Positions 9,040-17,838 of a stretch of DNA of 64,000 nt are shown here, piece by piece; positions within the stretch are counted from its first letter, which is position 1; the number at the start of each line of letters is the position of its first letter. Origin of the DNA: Tolypothrix campylonemoides VB511288 (GTDB lineage Bacteria; Cyanobacteriota; Cyanobacteriia; Cyanobacteriales; Nostocaceae). The notes under the pieces were generated by a model that saw nothing but the letters and a program-made list of their open reading frames with translations, did not search any database and was not told the DNA's origin. The position numbers and the translations under genes are program-made. The stretch spans positions 787,236 through 851,235 of the forward strand of contig JXCB02000027.1 of the NCBI GenBank assembly GCA_000828075.3, read 5' to 3'.

Positions 9040-9212
9040 TAATTTGTTGTTTCTGTTGACCAAAAGGCTTAATCACTCGGCATACTGGCAACTTAGACTA
9101 TGCACTTTTGGTCTAATAGGTTTGAAAAGTGTAACAATTCCACGCTTGGGTTTAAACCTGGTGGTATACATTTTCTGTTAATCATTGTTATTAGCACTGC
9201 TCTGGATCAGGT

Positions 9213-10580
9213 ATGTCAATTGGTTTTCTCAGACAAGCCCTCAACGCCCTGCAAAAGCAGTCACGCCGTCGCACTTCCCATCGAGTTAACCAGTGGTTCA
9301 AGTGGTTATCCCCTGGGCTATCGGTGAAACGATGGTTGCTAATTAGTGCTGGTGGTGTAATTTTAGCAAGTCTAGGATTTGCTATTTGGATTAGGCTAAC
9401 GCCAATTTATTGGGCAATTAAGTTTTTGAGGGGCATTCTGGGAGCCATCACCGACATTGTACCGTACTACATTAGCGGACCTTTGGTGGTACTGGGCGGT
9501 TTGCTGTTGCTTTTATGGGGACAAACTCGGACAGTAGGTTCAATTACTCAGGTACTGCGATCAGAAGGCGATGAAGAACTTATTGATGTCCTCATGGCAC
9601 ATCGCCGATTGTACCGGGGACCAAAAATTGTCGCAATTGGTGGTGGTACGGGGCTTTCCACATTGCTTAGGGGCTTGAAAGTTTATAGCGCCAATATTAC
9701 CGCCATTGTCACTGTAGCTGATGATGGCGGTTCTTCAGGACGGTTACGCGAGGAATTTGGCGTCCTCCCACCAGGAGATATTCGCAATTGTTTAGCAGCA
9801 CTGGCTGATGAAGAAAAGTTATTGACAGAACTGTTCCAGTACCGCTTTAAGGCTGGAGAGGGGTTGCTAGGTCATAGTTTTGGCAATTTGTTTTTAACGG
9901 CGATGAGTGATATTACTGGCGATTTGGAAAGAGGTGTCGCCGCCAGTTCCAAAGTGCTAGCCATCCGGGGACAAGTTTTGCCAGCAACTCTCAGCGATGT
10001 GCGCCTTTGGGCTGAGTTATCCGATGGTCGCCGCATAAAAGGGGAATCTAAAATTACCGAAGCCGGTGGTACTATTGTCAAGATTGGCTGCATTCCGGAA
10101 AATCCTCCGGCGTTGCCAGCCGCGATTAAGGCAATTAAAGAAGCCGATTACATTATCATGGGTCCTGGCAGTCTTTATACCAGTGTCATTCCTAATTTGC
10201 TGGTACCAGAAATTGCTGATGCGATCGCCGCCTCCCAAGCACCGCGTATCTACGTATGCAACATCATGACACAGCCCGGAGAAACTCAAGGATACACCGT
10301 TGCTGACCACATCCGGGCAATTGATGCTGCTTGCGGCAGACCCCTATTTAATGCTGTACTGGTACACAAAAAATCTCCTAGTCCCCGCGCACTCATCCGC
10401 TACGCCCAACAACAATCGCATCCTGTTTTCCTGGATCGAGAAGCTATAGGTCAGTTAGGGCGGCGGATTGTTCTCGCTAATGTGATGCACGAAGATGAAA
10501 CAGGTTGCGTGCGTCACAACCCCCAACGACTAGCGCGAGTGTTGTGGCGGTGGTATAGTGGAGCTCATCATGGAAAGTGA
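9213..10580 (+). CDS. YvcK/CofD-like gluconeogenesis factor with membrane-anchored N-terminus
   Basis: A 455-residue UPF0052 protein. The conserved core starts near residue 140 with [17 protein letters not shown], then [46 protein letters not shown] and [13 protein letters not shown]. In Bacillus, YvcK binds UDP-GlcNAc-type ligands and links carbon metabolism to cell shape; that role is inferred here. Two hydrophobic segments (about residues 44-62 and 83-103) form an N-terminal membrane anchor absent from Bacillus YvcK. tsaE follows 52 bp downstream on the same strand. Confidence 0.92.
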   Translation: MSIGFLRQALNALQKQSRRRTSHRVNQWFKWLSPGLSVKRWLLISAGGVILASLGFAIWIRLTPIYWAIKFLRGILGAITDIVPYYISGPLVVLGGLLLLLWGQTRTVGSITQVLRSEGDEELIDVLMAHRRLYRGPKIVAIGGGTGLSTLLRGLKVYSANITAIVTVADDGGSSGRLREEFGVLPPGDIRNCLAALADEEKLLTELFQYRFKAGEGLLGHSFGNLFLTAMSDITGDLERGVAASSKVLAIRGQVLPATLSDVRLWAELSDGRRIKGESKITEAGGTIVKIGCIPENPPALPAAIKAIKEADYIIMGPGSLYTSVIPNLLVPEIADAIAASQAPRIYVCNIMTQPGETQGYTVADHIRAIDAACGRPLFNAVLVHKKSPSPRALIRYAQQQSHPVFLDREAIGQLGRRIVLANVMHEDETGCVRHNPQRLARVLWRWYSGAHHGK

Positions 10581-10632
10581 GGATATATAGGACAAGCAGA
10601 AAACTCTTGACTATTGCCTAATAATATGAGTA

Positions 10633-11097
10633 ATGATAAGAATTTTTTTGGCAGATGCAGCGGCGACGCAAAAGCTTGGAATGACTCTGGGTCAGTCGCT
10701 GAATGCTGGCAATATTATTTTACTTCAAGGTGATTTAGGCGCTGGCAAAACGACTTTGGTGCAAGGTCTCGGGGAAGGTTTAGGTATCAGCGATCCAATT
10801 GTTAGCCCAACTTTCACCCTGATTAACGAGTACATCGAAGGACGCCTTCCCCTTTACCACCTAGATTTATATCGTTTGGAACCAAAACAAGTCGCCGCCT
10901 TAAACCTAGAAACCTACTGGGAAGGTGTTGAGGTCACACCAGGAATTGTGGCAATTGAGTGGGCAGAACGTATGCCCTACAAACCAGAGAGTTATCTTGA
11001 TGTGCGCTTGACTTATGCAGATGAAGGCACTCGTCAAGCTGAAATTACGCCGCATAATTGCACCATCAGTGAAGAAATAGCCTTTATGCGAATGTAA
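10633..11097 (+). CDS. tsaE: tRNA threonylcarbamoyladenosine ATPase TsaE
   Basis: A 154-residue P-loop ATPase needed with TsaB and TsaD to make t6A37 in tRNAs reading ANN codons. The Walker A motif is [13 protein letters not shown] (residues 33-45). It is followed by the family signature [10 protein letters not shown], the YHLDLYRL motif and [10 protein letters not shown]. The ATG at 10633 is chosen because it yields MIRIFLAD; an ATG at 10626 is in another frame. Partner tsaB lies 5 kb away at 16293. The end of the gene is followed by a gene-poor kilobase. Confidence 0.94.
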   Translation: MIRIFLADAAATQKLGMTLGQSLNAGNIILLQGDLGAGKTTLVQGLGEGLGISDPIVSPTFTLINEYIEGRLPLYHLDLYRLEPKQVAALNLETYWEGVEVTPGIVAIEWAERMPYKPESYLDVRLTYADEGTRQAEITPHNCTISEEIAFMRM

Positions 11098-11604
11098 TCT
11101 GTTTCCTATCGTCGGGCGCACGGTAACAGGTTTGGTAATAAAGCAAAATACTTGTTGTCGAGAACTATCGCCAACTACAGCATGATAATACTTATTGCAA
11201 CATGATTGCGACTTTCAAAAAGCGGTAAAAGCGATTACCAAGAACTGTTTCTCTTCTCGTGTCACCAGACGCCGCGCCAACGAGACGCTACGCGTGAACA
11301 TAATCCAAAATCTAAAATCCAAAATGGTATAAGTGGATTCAAGCAGCCAAAAATCCCACAGTTTCTATGACACAGTTTCTATGACACATTGTCACTGAAA
11401 TGTGTTATTCGTGCGAGTGCCAAATCTACCACTACCACGCTCATCATTTATCTTAACTAAGATAGTCATCTTAATTACCAAACCTCACTTACATTTTTTT
11501 TTACAGGAGATAATTCCAGCATTGATATTTGCTAGCTCCCTTACCTATGTAAGCAAATATCTACGTAGGATTACCAAGAAGTTTATGAAGTTTGTATAAA
11601 ATAA

Positions 11605-11642
11605 AAACGTATTGAGTAAAAAATTCTTTACTCAATACGTTT
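11605..11642. terminator. Perfect 16-bp hairpin, bidirectional terminator candidate
   Basis: AAACGTATTGAGTAAA is followed by a 6-base loop and its exact complement TTTACTCAATACGTTT. The A-rich foot on one side and T-rich foot on the other would suit factor-independent termination in either direction. It begins six bases after the stop of a doubtful 65-codon plus-strand frame. Confidence 0.55.
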
Positions 11643-11933
11643 AAAGGCTTATATTATGTCCGGATTAATACTTATAAAAAACGAAGAACATCACCGCAAC
11701 CCTCTCCGTGAGTTCGGAGAGGAGAAGGGAGGCGGGTGAGGTAAAGCAGGAATTATAAGTAATTAAGCGGACTTGATATTACTTATATAGGAATCCGATT
11801 TGATTTATGAAAAAATCTAAGTATGTTTCGGGTGTGTTATCGCCGAAAGTACGGCACTAAAGCCTTTGGATGGTGCGTTAGCCAGAGGCATAACGCACCC
11901 TACGTGTATTTCAAAAATCAAATATGAGTCCTA

Positions 11934-12027
11934 TAGGACTTACGCAGTAATAACGGAAAAACGAACCACAAAGGACACGAAGGACACGAAGGAAAGAGGC
12001 TTTCAGAGAGATTTTGCGTAAGTCCTA
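11934..12027. mobile_element. MITE-like element, second copy of the GGACTTACGCA family
   Basis: Terminal inverted repeats TAGGACTTACGCA and TGCGTAAGTCCTA flank about 68 bp. The interior contains tandem GGACACGAA words, related in reverse orientation to the CTTGGCG words inside the copy at 8433-8523. There is no open frame of its own. Confidence 0.7.
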
Positions 12028-12213
12028 ACTTAGTACCGCTTCCCCAAAGTGAATCACCCAGCGCAATTTTTAACTGAATTCCGCGAAATTGCTGATCTCC
12101 CTTAAGGAGTTGCAAATCAAAAAGTATCCAGCTACCTCTTGTGGAGGCAGACACCTTGCCTTTCGTCTCTATTCTGACGTCTCTATTCTGAATTGTTGAC
12201 TCCATGCAGCGAA

Positions 12214-13536
12214 CTAATGACTAAAAGTTAAAGCTTGACCGCGCACTTGTGTATGTACTTTTCCTTTTTCATACACAATCTGACCGCCTACTATAGTGAT
12301 CACAGGCCATCCAGTGAGGTTCCAACCTTCAAAAGGACTCCAACGACACTTAGTCAACAATTCCTCGCGTAACACAGGGCGATAGGTATTCAAATCCACA
12401 AGGACTAAATCGGCATCATAACCAGGAGCGATCGCCCCCTTATTTGGGATACCATATCCCTGAGCTACGGCTTGTGACATCCAATGAGTCACTTGAGCAA
12501 CAGTACATTTTCCCTGCATTGCAGCTGTTAACATCAGAGGTAGCGAAGTTTCTACACCAGGCATCCCAGAAGGAGTGTTTGGGTACTCTTGAGCTTTTTC
12601 TTCCAAAGTGTGCGGTGCGTGATCTGTGGCAATGAAGTCAATCACGCCATCACGTAAAGCTTGCCACAAAACTTCGTTATCGTGGGGCGATCGCAATGGT
12701 GGATTCATCTGCGCTAAAGTGCCAATCTTCGCATACGCGCTGGTATTAAGAAGTAAATGCTGAGGCGTCACCTCTGCTGTCACCCAACTTGGTTTATCCT
12801 GACGCAGTAAGTCTGCTTCTTCTGCTGTTGACATATGCAGAATATGCAAACGACGTTGATATTTTTTAGAAAGTCTTAATGCTTGTTGAGTTGCCAGTAA
12901 AGCTGCCTGATTATCTTGAATTTGGGAATGAACAGCAGGATCATGAATTCCAGCGAATTCCTTGCGGCGTTCATTAATTCTCGCTTGGTCTTCAGCATGA
13001 ACAGCAATCAAACGCTCGCCTTTAGAAAATATAGCTTCTAGTGCAGCGTCTTGGTCAACCAGCAACTGTCCATGCATTGAACCCATGAAAATTTTGATCC
13101 CACAAGTTGGCTTTGCTATAACTAAATCAGGCAAATTTTCTGCCGTTGCCCCAATAAAAAAGCCATAATTCACCAAGCACTTTTGGGAAGCTCGTTGTAG
13201 TTTATCATCAAGAGCTTGTTGAGTCGTGGTTGTAGGTCGCGTATTGGGCATTTCCAAAAATGAGGTGACTCCCCCTTTGGCACAAGCGCAACTAGCGGTA
13301 AATAAATCTTCCTTGTGTTCCAATCCTGGTTCCCGGAAGTGGACTTGTGGATCAATTACGCCTGGCAACAAAGTTAACCCTTGTGCGTCAATTTCTGTAA
13401 TTGGCGTTGCAGTGGAAATTTCTGGTGCAACTTGCACTATCGTGCGATCGCGCGTTAGCACATCCCCAAGGAGTGATTCACCATTGGGTAGAATTATGTA
13501 AGCGCGACGAATCAGCAAACTCGTAGGAGATGACAT
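12214..13536 (-). CDS. pyrC: Dihydroorotase (class I)
   Basis: A 440-residue amidohydrolase that cyclises carbamoyl aspartate in pyrimidine synthesis. Seen are LLPGVIDPQVHFREPG (residues 57-72), FLEMPNTRP, the GIKIFMGSMHG lysine region, LIAVHAEDQ, LHILHMSTAEE, and DFIATDHAPHTLEEK with GMPGVETSLP. The first metal-binding His of the usual HxH motif is Gln here (Q64, H66). The same QVH variant occurs, as far as I recall, in other class I enzymes, so it need not mean inactivity; an allantoinase-like or inactive subunit role cannot be excluded. The gene stands alone on the minus strand, not linked to the uracil cluster at the window start. Confidence 0.88.
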   Translation of the reverse strand: MSSPTSLLIRRAYIILPNGESLLGDVLTRDRTIVQVAPEISTATPITEIDAQGLTLLPGVIDPQVHFREPGLEHKEDLFTASCACAKGGVTSFLEMPNTRPTTTTQQALDDKLQRASQKCLVNYGFFIGATAENLPDLVIAKPTCGIKIFMGSMHGQLLVDQDAALEAIFSKGERLIAVHAEDQARINERRKEFAGIHDPAVHSQIQDNQAALLATQQALRLSKKYQRRLHILHMSTAEEADLLRQDKPSWVTAEVTPQHLLLNTSAYAKIGTLAQMNPPLRSPHDNEVLWQALRDGVIDFIATDHAPHTLEEKAQEYPNTPSGMPGVETSLPLMLTAAMQGKCTVAQVTHWMSQAVAQGYGIPNKGAIAPGYDADLVLVDLNTYRPVLREELLTKCRWSPFEGWNLTGWPVITIVGGQIVYEKGKVHTQVRGQALTFSH

Positions 13537-13788
13537 GCGGTCAACTGCGTTAAAACAAGAGCTGAGCGTAACACATAATTATCCCTATAGGTTAAACTTA
13601 GTTGAACTCTTCGCCAAGCCTTTGTGTTGTTTGTCACAAAAAAGGTTTATTCTTCTTAACTAATCCAGAACCCTGTCAAGATGACTACACAACCTCAACA
13701 GCTTGATTGTAAAGTTAAGATACAAACACAGCATCCCTGCTTGGGCAAATGAATCACCTGTTTCTATTGCCATTACTTTTGTAATTTC
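13537..13788. other. Divergent intergenic region between pyrC and lepB
   Basis: About 250 bp that must contain both promoters. It is AT-rich and includes TTGTGTTGTTTGTCACAAAAA near 13622 and GATACAAACACAGCATCC near 13719. I see no gene and no convincing operator. Confidence 0.4.
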
Positions 13789-14433
13789 ATGCAAAATCAA
13801 GTGTCTGATAACAACTCTCGCCACCCACAACCCAGTAATTCTTCTTGGCTTGCAGAACTCAGTAGGACGGTTGTATTAAGCATCGTCCTAGCCCTAGGAA
13901 TTCGCACCTTTGTTGCTGAAGCGCGTTGGATTCCCTCTGGTTCGATGGAACCAACCCTACACGGTACTCCAAACCAATGGGAGGCAGACAAGATTATTGT
14001 CGATAAATTAAGTTATAAATTTACTAACCCACACCGAGGCGATATTGTAGTATTTTCACCGACGCAAGAGTTACAAAAAGAACAATACCAAGATGCTTTT
14101 ATTAAGCGTGTGGTTGCCTTACCAGGAGAAAAGGTAGAACTTAAGAATGGCAAAGTTTATATCGATAACAAAGCCCTGTCAGAAAAGTACTTAGCAAATG
14201 GACAGCGTACAGCTGTTGATGTTTGCACATCAGGTCAGCAACCACCTTTCCTATCGCAACCTGTCACGATACCGCCCAACTCATACTTAGTATTAGGAGA
14301 TAACCGTAACAGTAGCTATGATAGCCGCTGCTGGGGTGTTGTTCCGCGCGAGAACATTATCGGACGTGCTGTCATTCGCTTTTGGCCTCTTAATCAAGTT
14401 GGAGGAATAGATAAATCCCCACTGTATCGGTAG
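13789..14433 (+). CDS. lepB: Signal peptidase I
   Basis: A 214-residue membrane-anchored serine protease that removes Sec signal peptides. One N-terminal transmembrane segment (about residues 25-42) precedes the catalytic Ser in RWIPSGSMEPTL (S52). The general-base Lys is in DAFIKRVVALPGEKVEL (K106). Box E follows as VLGDNRNSSYDSRCWGVV. Length and layout match cyanobacterial LepB proteins. The ATG at 13789 is close upstream of the polar lead and no alternative is needed. A heptamer repeat tract follows directly. Confidence 0.95.
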   Translation: MQNQVSDNNSRHPQPSNSSWLAELSRTVVLSIVLALGIRTFVAEARWIPSGSMEPTLHGTPNQWEADKIIVDKLSYKFTNPHRGDIVVFSPTQELQKEQYQDAFIKRVVALPGEKVELKNGKVYIDNKALSEKYLANGQRTAVDVCTSGQQPPFLSQPVTIPPNSYLVLGDNRNSSYDSRCWGVVPRENIIGRAVIRFWPLNQVGGIDKSPLYR

Positions 14434-14440
14434 ATCACGA

Positions 14441-14576
14441 GAACTGGGGATCAGGGACTAGGAATTGGGGACTAGGAATTGGGGACTGGCGACTGGGGAT
14501 TGGGGACTGGCGACTGGGCAATACTCTTCGTCATCCCTAATCCCTAATCCCTAATCCCTAATCCCTAATCCCTAAT
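14441..14576. repeat. Heptanucleotide short tandem repeats
   Basis: The left part is made of GGGGACT/GGAATTG-type heptamers (about 14455-14517). The right part is six exact TCCCTAA units at 14534-14575. Such STRR tracts are typical of filamentous cyanobacteria. The right tract overlaps the last codons and the stop of the cca gene. Confidence 0.9.
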
Positions 14577-15821
14577 CTTTAATAAGCCCGCTGCAAACTC
14601 TATCGCTTGTTCTTGTGTGGAAACTTTCCCCTCAATTTGCGCCAGGGCAATTTCTGTAAGGAGTTGACCCACTAGTGGCGAGGCAGGAATGTTCAGTGCT
14701 AACATAAGATCTTTCCCACTAAGTAATGCCGTGGGATGAGCAACCAGATCATCAGGGTTAAGGTAGCGGGTAATTAAGGGTGCGTACATATCTAGAGGCT
14801 TGTCGTTAGATGTCGCCTCTACTGATATAGTCTGTGCGACTACTAAAGTGGCGATCGCTGGAAAGACAAATCCCGCTTCTTGGAATAAGAAATATTCTTC
14901 TCGCAAAGACATCAGGGGTGTTTTCAGTTGCGGTAACAGCCTTAAAACGGTAGTTACCGCTTTTATTTCTGCACGACTATAGGTGAGTTCCATCAACTCT
15001 ATTTGGCCTGTTTCTGGTTCCGGGTTGACTAGAGTTGCAAGTTTAGCTATTGCCAACCAAGTAGTTTTCACAGTATCGCGTACATATTGGGCAAGTTCCA
15101 CTCCAAATTGCTGCCAAATTTCAGCGAGTTGAGAAGCTGCTTTGTCAACCACCGCCAATAAACTCACACTTTCTTTTGTGGCGTATTTAAAGAAAGGAGT
15201 GATTAAACCATCTTCCCAAGCACTTGCAATCCAGGCACTCCCTTGAGCATTTGCCAGCATATACCCTAATTCTACCCGCACTCTTTCAGGGGCAACTTTT
15301 GTGATGTGTGATGCTAAAGAGCGAATTGCTGCCTGAGTCTCTGGCTCAATTGTAAAACCGAGCTGTGCAGCTTGGCGATATGCCCGCATTAACCGCAAAG
15401 GGTCGTCTTCCAAGTTAGCAGGTGATATCATTCGCAAAAGACGCTGTTGCAGATCAATAGAACCTTGCAAGGGATCAATGATTTCTTGAGTGTGGGGATT
15501 GTATGCTATGGCATTTACTGTGAAATCCCGCCTATGCAAGTCTGTTTCTAAGCTATTCCCTTCAGCTTGTGCAAAATCTGCTGTAGCGTGGGGAAACACA
15601 ACACGAGCAATTTGTCGTTGTGGATCTAATAACACAAAACCAGCTTTGTAATATGTCGCTATTTTGCGGGCTACCTTCACCGCATCAGATGGTAGAACAA
15701 AATCCAGATCCAAGTACTCGCGAGTCTTTCCTAAAATCGCATCCCGCACAGCACCACCCACCATGTAAGCGGGTTGTGGCAAAAATTCCAAACTAAAAGG
15801 CCAATTTTCTGGCGAAAGCAT
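14565..15821 (-). CDS. CCA-adding enzyme / poly(A) polymerase family tRNA nucleotidyltransferase
   Basis: A class II nucleotidyltransferase of about 418 residues. The catalytic head is YMVGGAVRDAILGK with the metal-binding DLDFVLPS, then LHRRDFTVNAIAYNP and DPLRLMRAYRQAAQLGF. The C-terminal half is helical. These enzymes build or repair tRNA CCA ends; some relatives are A-adding or C-adding only, which cannot be distinguished here. The ATG at 15821 (MLSPENWPFSLEFLPQPAYM) is favoured over the upstream one at 15875, whose extra residues look unrelated. The final IRD and stop codon are written by the TCCCTAA heptamer tract, so the C-terminus ends inside repeat DNA. Confidence 0.9.
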   Translation of the reverse strand: MLSPENWPFSLEFLPQPAYMVGGAVRDAILGKTREYLDLDFVLPSDAVKVARKIATYYKAGFVLLDPQRQIARVVFPHATADFAQAEGNSLETDLHRRDFTVNAIAYNPHTQEIIDPLQGSIDLQQRLLRMISPANLEDDPLRLMRAYRQAAQLGFTIEPETQAAIRSLASHITKVAPERVRVELGYMLANAQGSAWIASAWEDGLITPFFKYATKESVSLLAVVDKAASQLAEIWQQFGVELAQYVRDTVKTTWLAIAKLATLVNPEPETGQIELMELTYSRAEIKAVTTVLRLLPQLKTPLMSLREEYFLFQEAGFVFPAIATLVVAQTISVEATSNDKPLDMYAPLITRYLNPDDLVAHPTALLSGKDLMLALNIPASPLVGQLLTEIALAQIEGKVSTQEQAIEFAAGLLKIRD

Positions 15822-15924
15822 ACAACTGAACAGCCCATCGTAATAAAAATAAACCCAGCGACTAGTGAATAACAATGGCGCTTAAGCTAGATTATCAATA
15901 AAGGTCCCCGGAGTTGGTTGAATT

Positions 15925-16173
15925 ATGTGTGTTTGTGTAAATTGCCACTATGTAGACCGCTGTATCACCTACCATGCGGTAGAAACGCAGCACCAACAAC
16001 CCCACTTGACCGAAACGCCAAATTTTGAGCCGAATGAACCTTCCATCAATGTCAACATCCGCACACGCGATGATGTGATTGAAATGGAATGGGATGTTGT
16101 AGGATGTCTCAGCTTTAAGCGCGAAATGGGTAAGTGGTCGAAGTTGCGTCCTGGTGAGTTGGTGCCAACTTGA
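15925..16173 (+). CDS. ycf34: Ycf34 family iron-sulfur protein
   Basis: An 82-residue protein that opens with MCVCVNCHYVDRC, giving four closely spaced cysteines. It continues with CITYHAVETQHQQPHLTE and ends VVGCLSFKREMGKWSKLRPG. This is the Ycf34 family of cyanobacteria and plastids, reported to bind an Fe-S cluster and to affect photosynthetic electron transport. Full family length is present. It is divergent from cca and lies upstream of tsaB on the same strand. Confidence 0.93.
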   Translation: MCVCVNCHYVDRCITYHAVETQHQQPHLTETPNFEPNEPSINVNIRTRDDVIEMEWDVVGCLSFKREMGKWSKLRPGELVPT

Positions 16174-16292
16174 CAATGAGTTGTGTTGTGTGTTAAGCGC
16201 GGCTACTGCTGTTTGCTGTGGTAGTCGTGATTATTTTTATGTTTAATTTAAAATACTAAAGACGTTATAAAAAACTACTATTAAAAATAGCT

Positions 16293-16973
16293 TTGACCAC
16301 TGAATTAGAAAATCTCCAACCAACGCAATACGGACTGGCACTACACACCACAACTCGTGAATTGGGTTTGGCAATCAGTAACTTTGCTGGCGAAACCCGT
16401 TCTCAAGTTTGGGATTTAGATCGTGAACTATCCAGTCATTTGCATCAATATTTAGTTGAATTTATCAAACCGCAAACTTGGGCAGACTTGGCATTTATTG
16501 CCGTAGCAAAGGGACCAGGAGGTTTTACTGGAACTCGGATTGGGGTTGTCACCGCCCGCACTTTGGGGCAACAGCTAGGTATTCCTGTATTTGCCATTTC
16601 TACTTTGGCAGCCTTGGCGTGGTCACAAATCCCCCCCAACCCTAATTATGAAAGGGAGGAAAAAAGGGGAGATCAAGTCATAGCAGTACAAATGCCCGCC
16701 CAACGAGGTCAAGTCTTTGCTGCTATTTATCAAGCCACACCAGATGCTTCTGAACTGAACGTTTTACTACCAGATACTGTGATGACACCGGAAGCATGGG
16801 AGGAAAAATTAGCGAGTTGGAATACCGATTATCAACTTATTGAAGCAAAATCTGGATTAGCAGCGACAGTGACAAGCATGTTGCAACTCGCATATCTAGA
16901 ATGGCAACAAGGGCAGCGTCCCCATTGGTCAGAAGCGCTACCATTTTATGGGCAACATCCTGTCGAAACGTGA
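16293..16973 (+). CDS. tsaB: tRNA t6A synthesis protein TsaB
   Basis: A 226-residue ASKHA-fold protein that partners TsaD and TsaE in t6A37 synthesis. It has the N-terminal LALHTTTRELGLAISN phosphate-binding region and the signature AVAKGPGGFTGTRIGVVTAR, followed by LGIPVFAISTLAALA. It starts at TTG 16293; no in-frame ATG precedes the conserved region. An acidic insert (about residues 112-126) separates the two lobes. Upstream is ycf34, 119 bp away. Confidence 0.92.
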   Translation: MTTELENLQPTQYGLALHTTTRELGLAISNFAGETRSQVWDLDRELSSHLHQYLVEFIKPQTWADLAFIAVAKGPGGFTGTRIGVVTARTLGQQLGIPVFAISTLAALAWSQIPPNPNYEREEKRGDQVIAVQMPAQRGQVFAAIYQATPDASELNVLLPDTVMTPEAWEEKLASWNTDYQLIEAKSGLAATVTSMLQLAYLEWQQGQRPHWSEALPFYGQHPVET

Positions 16974-17061
16974 AAAGCAGCATAATAAATAATGCAATGT
17001 GAAGTCATGGATAGGATTGGTACCTAGTGCGAGCAAGCAAATTGGTGGAGAATCAGTTATC

Positions 17062-17664
17062 ATGCCTTACAGTCAATTCACCATCGACAGAGTAAAACAA
17101 GATTTTCACCTGACTACTGTAGAGGGAGTTCGCTTTTTTCCAGACTCGATTGAACCAGTGACTCCGAGTTCCAGACTACAAGGTATTTTAGAAGATTTAC
17201 CGTGGGCTATAGCTGTAGATACAGAGAAAGCGCGTTCTGAAGTGATCATAAATCCCGTGCTTTTGGAAGTGCGGCGCATTTTTCATCAGCAAATCAGCGT
17301 GTTTTCCGGGGAAGAATTTAACGTTGATGCGAGTGTTGGACTCAACGGTGTATGTGACTTTCTCCTTTGTCGTTCACCCGAACAATTAACGGTGGAAGCA
17401 CCTGCAATTGTCATTGTTGAGGCGAAAAAATCTGATCTCAAATCTGGACTCGGACAATGCATTGCAGAAATGGTAGCCGCACAGCAATTTAATCAAGCCA
17501 AAGCACAACCCATAACAGCAGTTTACGGTACTGTAAGCAGTGGAACGCAATGGCGATTTCTCAAACTTGAGGCACAAACAGTCACAATTGATTTAATGGA
17601 TTATCCTCTTCCTCCGATTGAGCAAATTCTTAGTTTTTTGGTATGGATGGTGAAAGCAGGTTGA
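17062..17664 (+). CDS. PD-(D/E)XK-like protein, paralogue of the CRISPR-operon protein at 46625
   Basis: About 200 residues from ATG 17062 (MPYSQFTIDRVKQDF); an in-frame start lies 21 codons upstream. The likely nuclease-fold motif is GVCDFLL (Asp) followed by IVIVEAKKSDLKSGLGQC (Glu and Lys). It is preceded by a helix with INPVLLEVRR that would supply an extra acidic residue. QCIAEMVAAQQFN and AVYGTVSSGTQWRFLKLE are shared in pattern with the protein at 46625-47245. Such proteins are common and uncharacterised in cyanobacteria; nuclease activity is inference. It follows tsaB with a 88-bp gap. Confidence 0.65.
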   Translation: MPYSQFTIDRVKQDFHLTTVEGVRFFPDSIEPVTPSSRLQGILEDLPWAIAVDTEKARSEVIINPVLLEVRRIFHQQISVFSGEEFNVDASVGLNGVCDFLLCRSPEQLTVEAPAIVIVEAKKSDLKSGLGQCIAEMVAAQQFNQAKAQPITAVYGTVSSGTQWRFLKLEAQTVTIDLMDYPLPPIEQILSFLVWMVKAG

Positions 17665-17670
17665 TTTTTC

Positions 17671-17697
17671 GGCGTTGCTGATTCAAAGTATGAATTT
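17671..17697. repeat. Solo copy of an IS-like end, GGCGTTGCTGATTCAAAGTA
   Basis: The same terminal sequence, with flanking TGAAT, forms the right inverted end of the element at 33797-33910. Only one end is seen here, so this is probably a remnant of a transposed or excised element just after the PD-(D/E)XK-like gene. Confidence 0.5.
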
Positions 17698-17838
17698 AGG
17701 CTCGTCTTGGCGCAAAGAAAGGATTTTGAAAATTGCCTTTTGGGCTAGCTGTCGTTTAGCTTGCTGACGTCGAATTTGGGTTCTCTTAACGAAATTCAAG
17801 CGCCGCCGGTGCGATCGCCCGTAATGTCTCCGACACTT

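Larger units (their letters stand above)
11098..12213. other. Gene-poor 1.1-kb region with repeats
   Basis: Holds a perfect 16-bp hairpin at 11605-11642, a GGAGAGG-type palindrome near 11702-11735, a MITE-like element at 11934-12027, and a short AATCCAAAATCTAAAATCC repeat near 11303. A GTG-started 65-codon frame (11402-11599) ends just before the hairpin. An ATG frame at 12205 on the minus strand runs into the MITE. Neither resembles a known protein, so I do not call them genes. Confidence 0.5.

Noticed and set aside
11399..11455. 18-codon frame rich in Cys and His (MCYSCECQIYHYHAHHLS)
   Set aside because: Looks like a leader peptide or metal-binding mini-protein, but has no ribosome site or context to support it.
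11402..11599. 65-codon GTG frame ending next to the 16-bp hairpin
   Set aside because: No ribosome-binding site and no family pattern; the link to the hairpin may be chance.
11918..12205. 95-codon minus-strand frame after pyrC
   Set aside because: Its C-terminal third is MITE-like repeat DNA and no family is recognised; probably intergenic.
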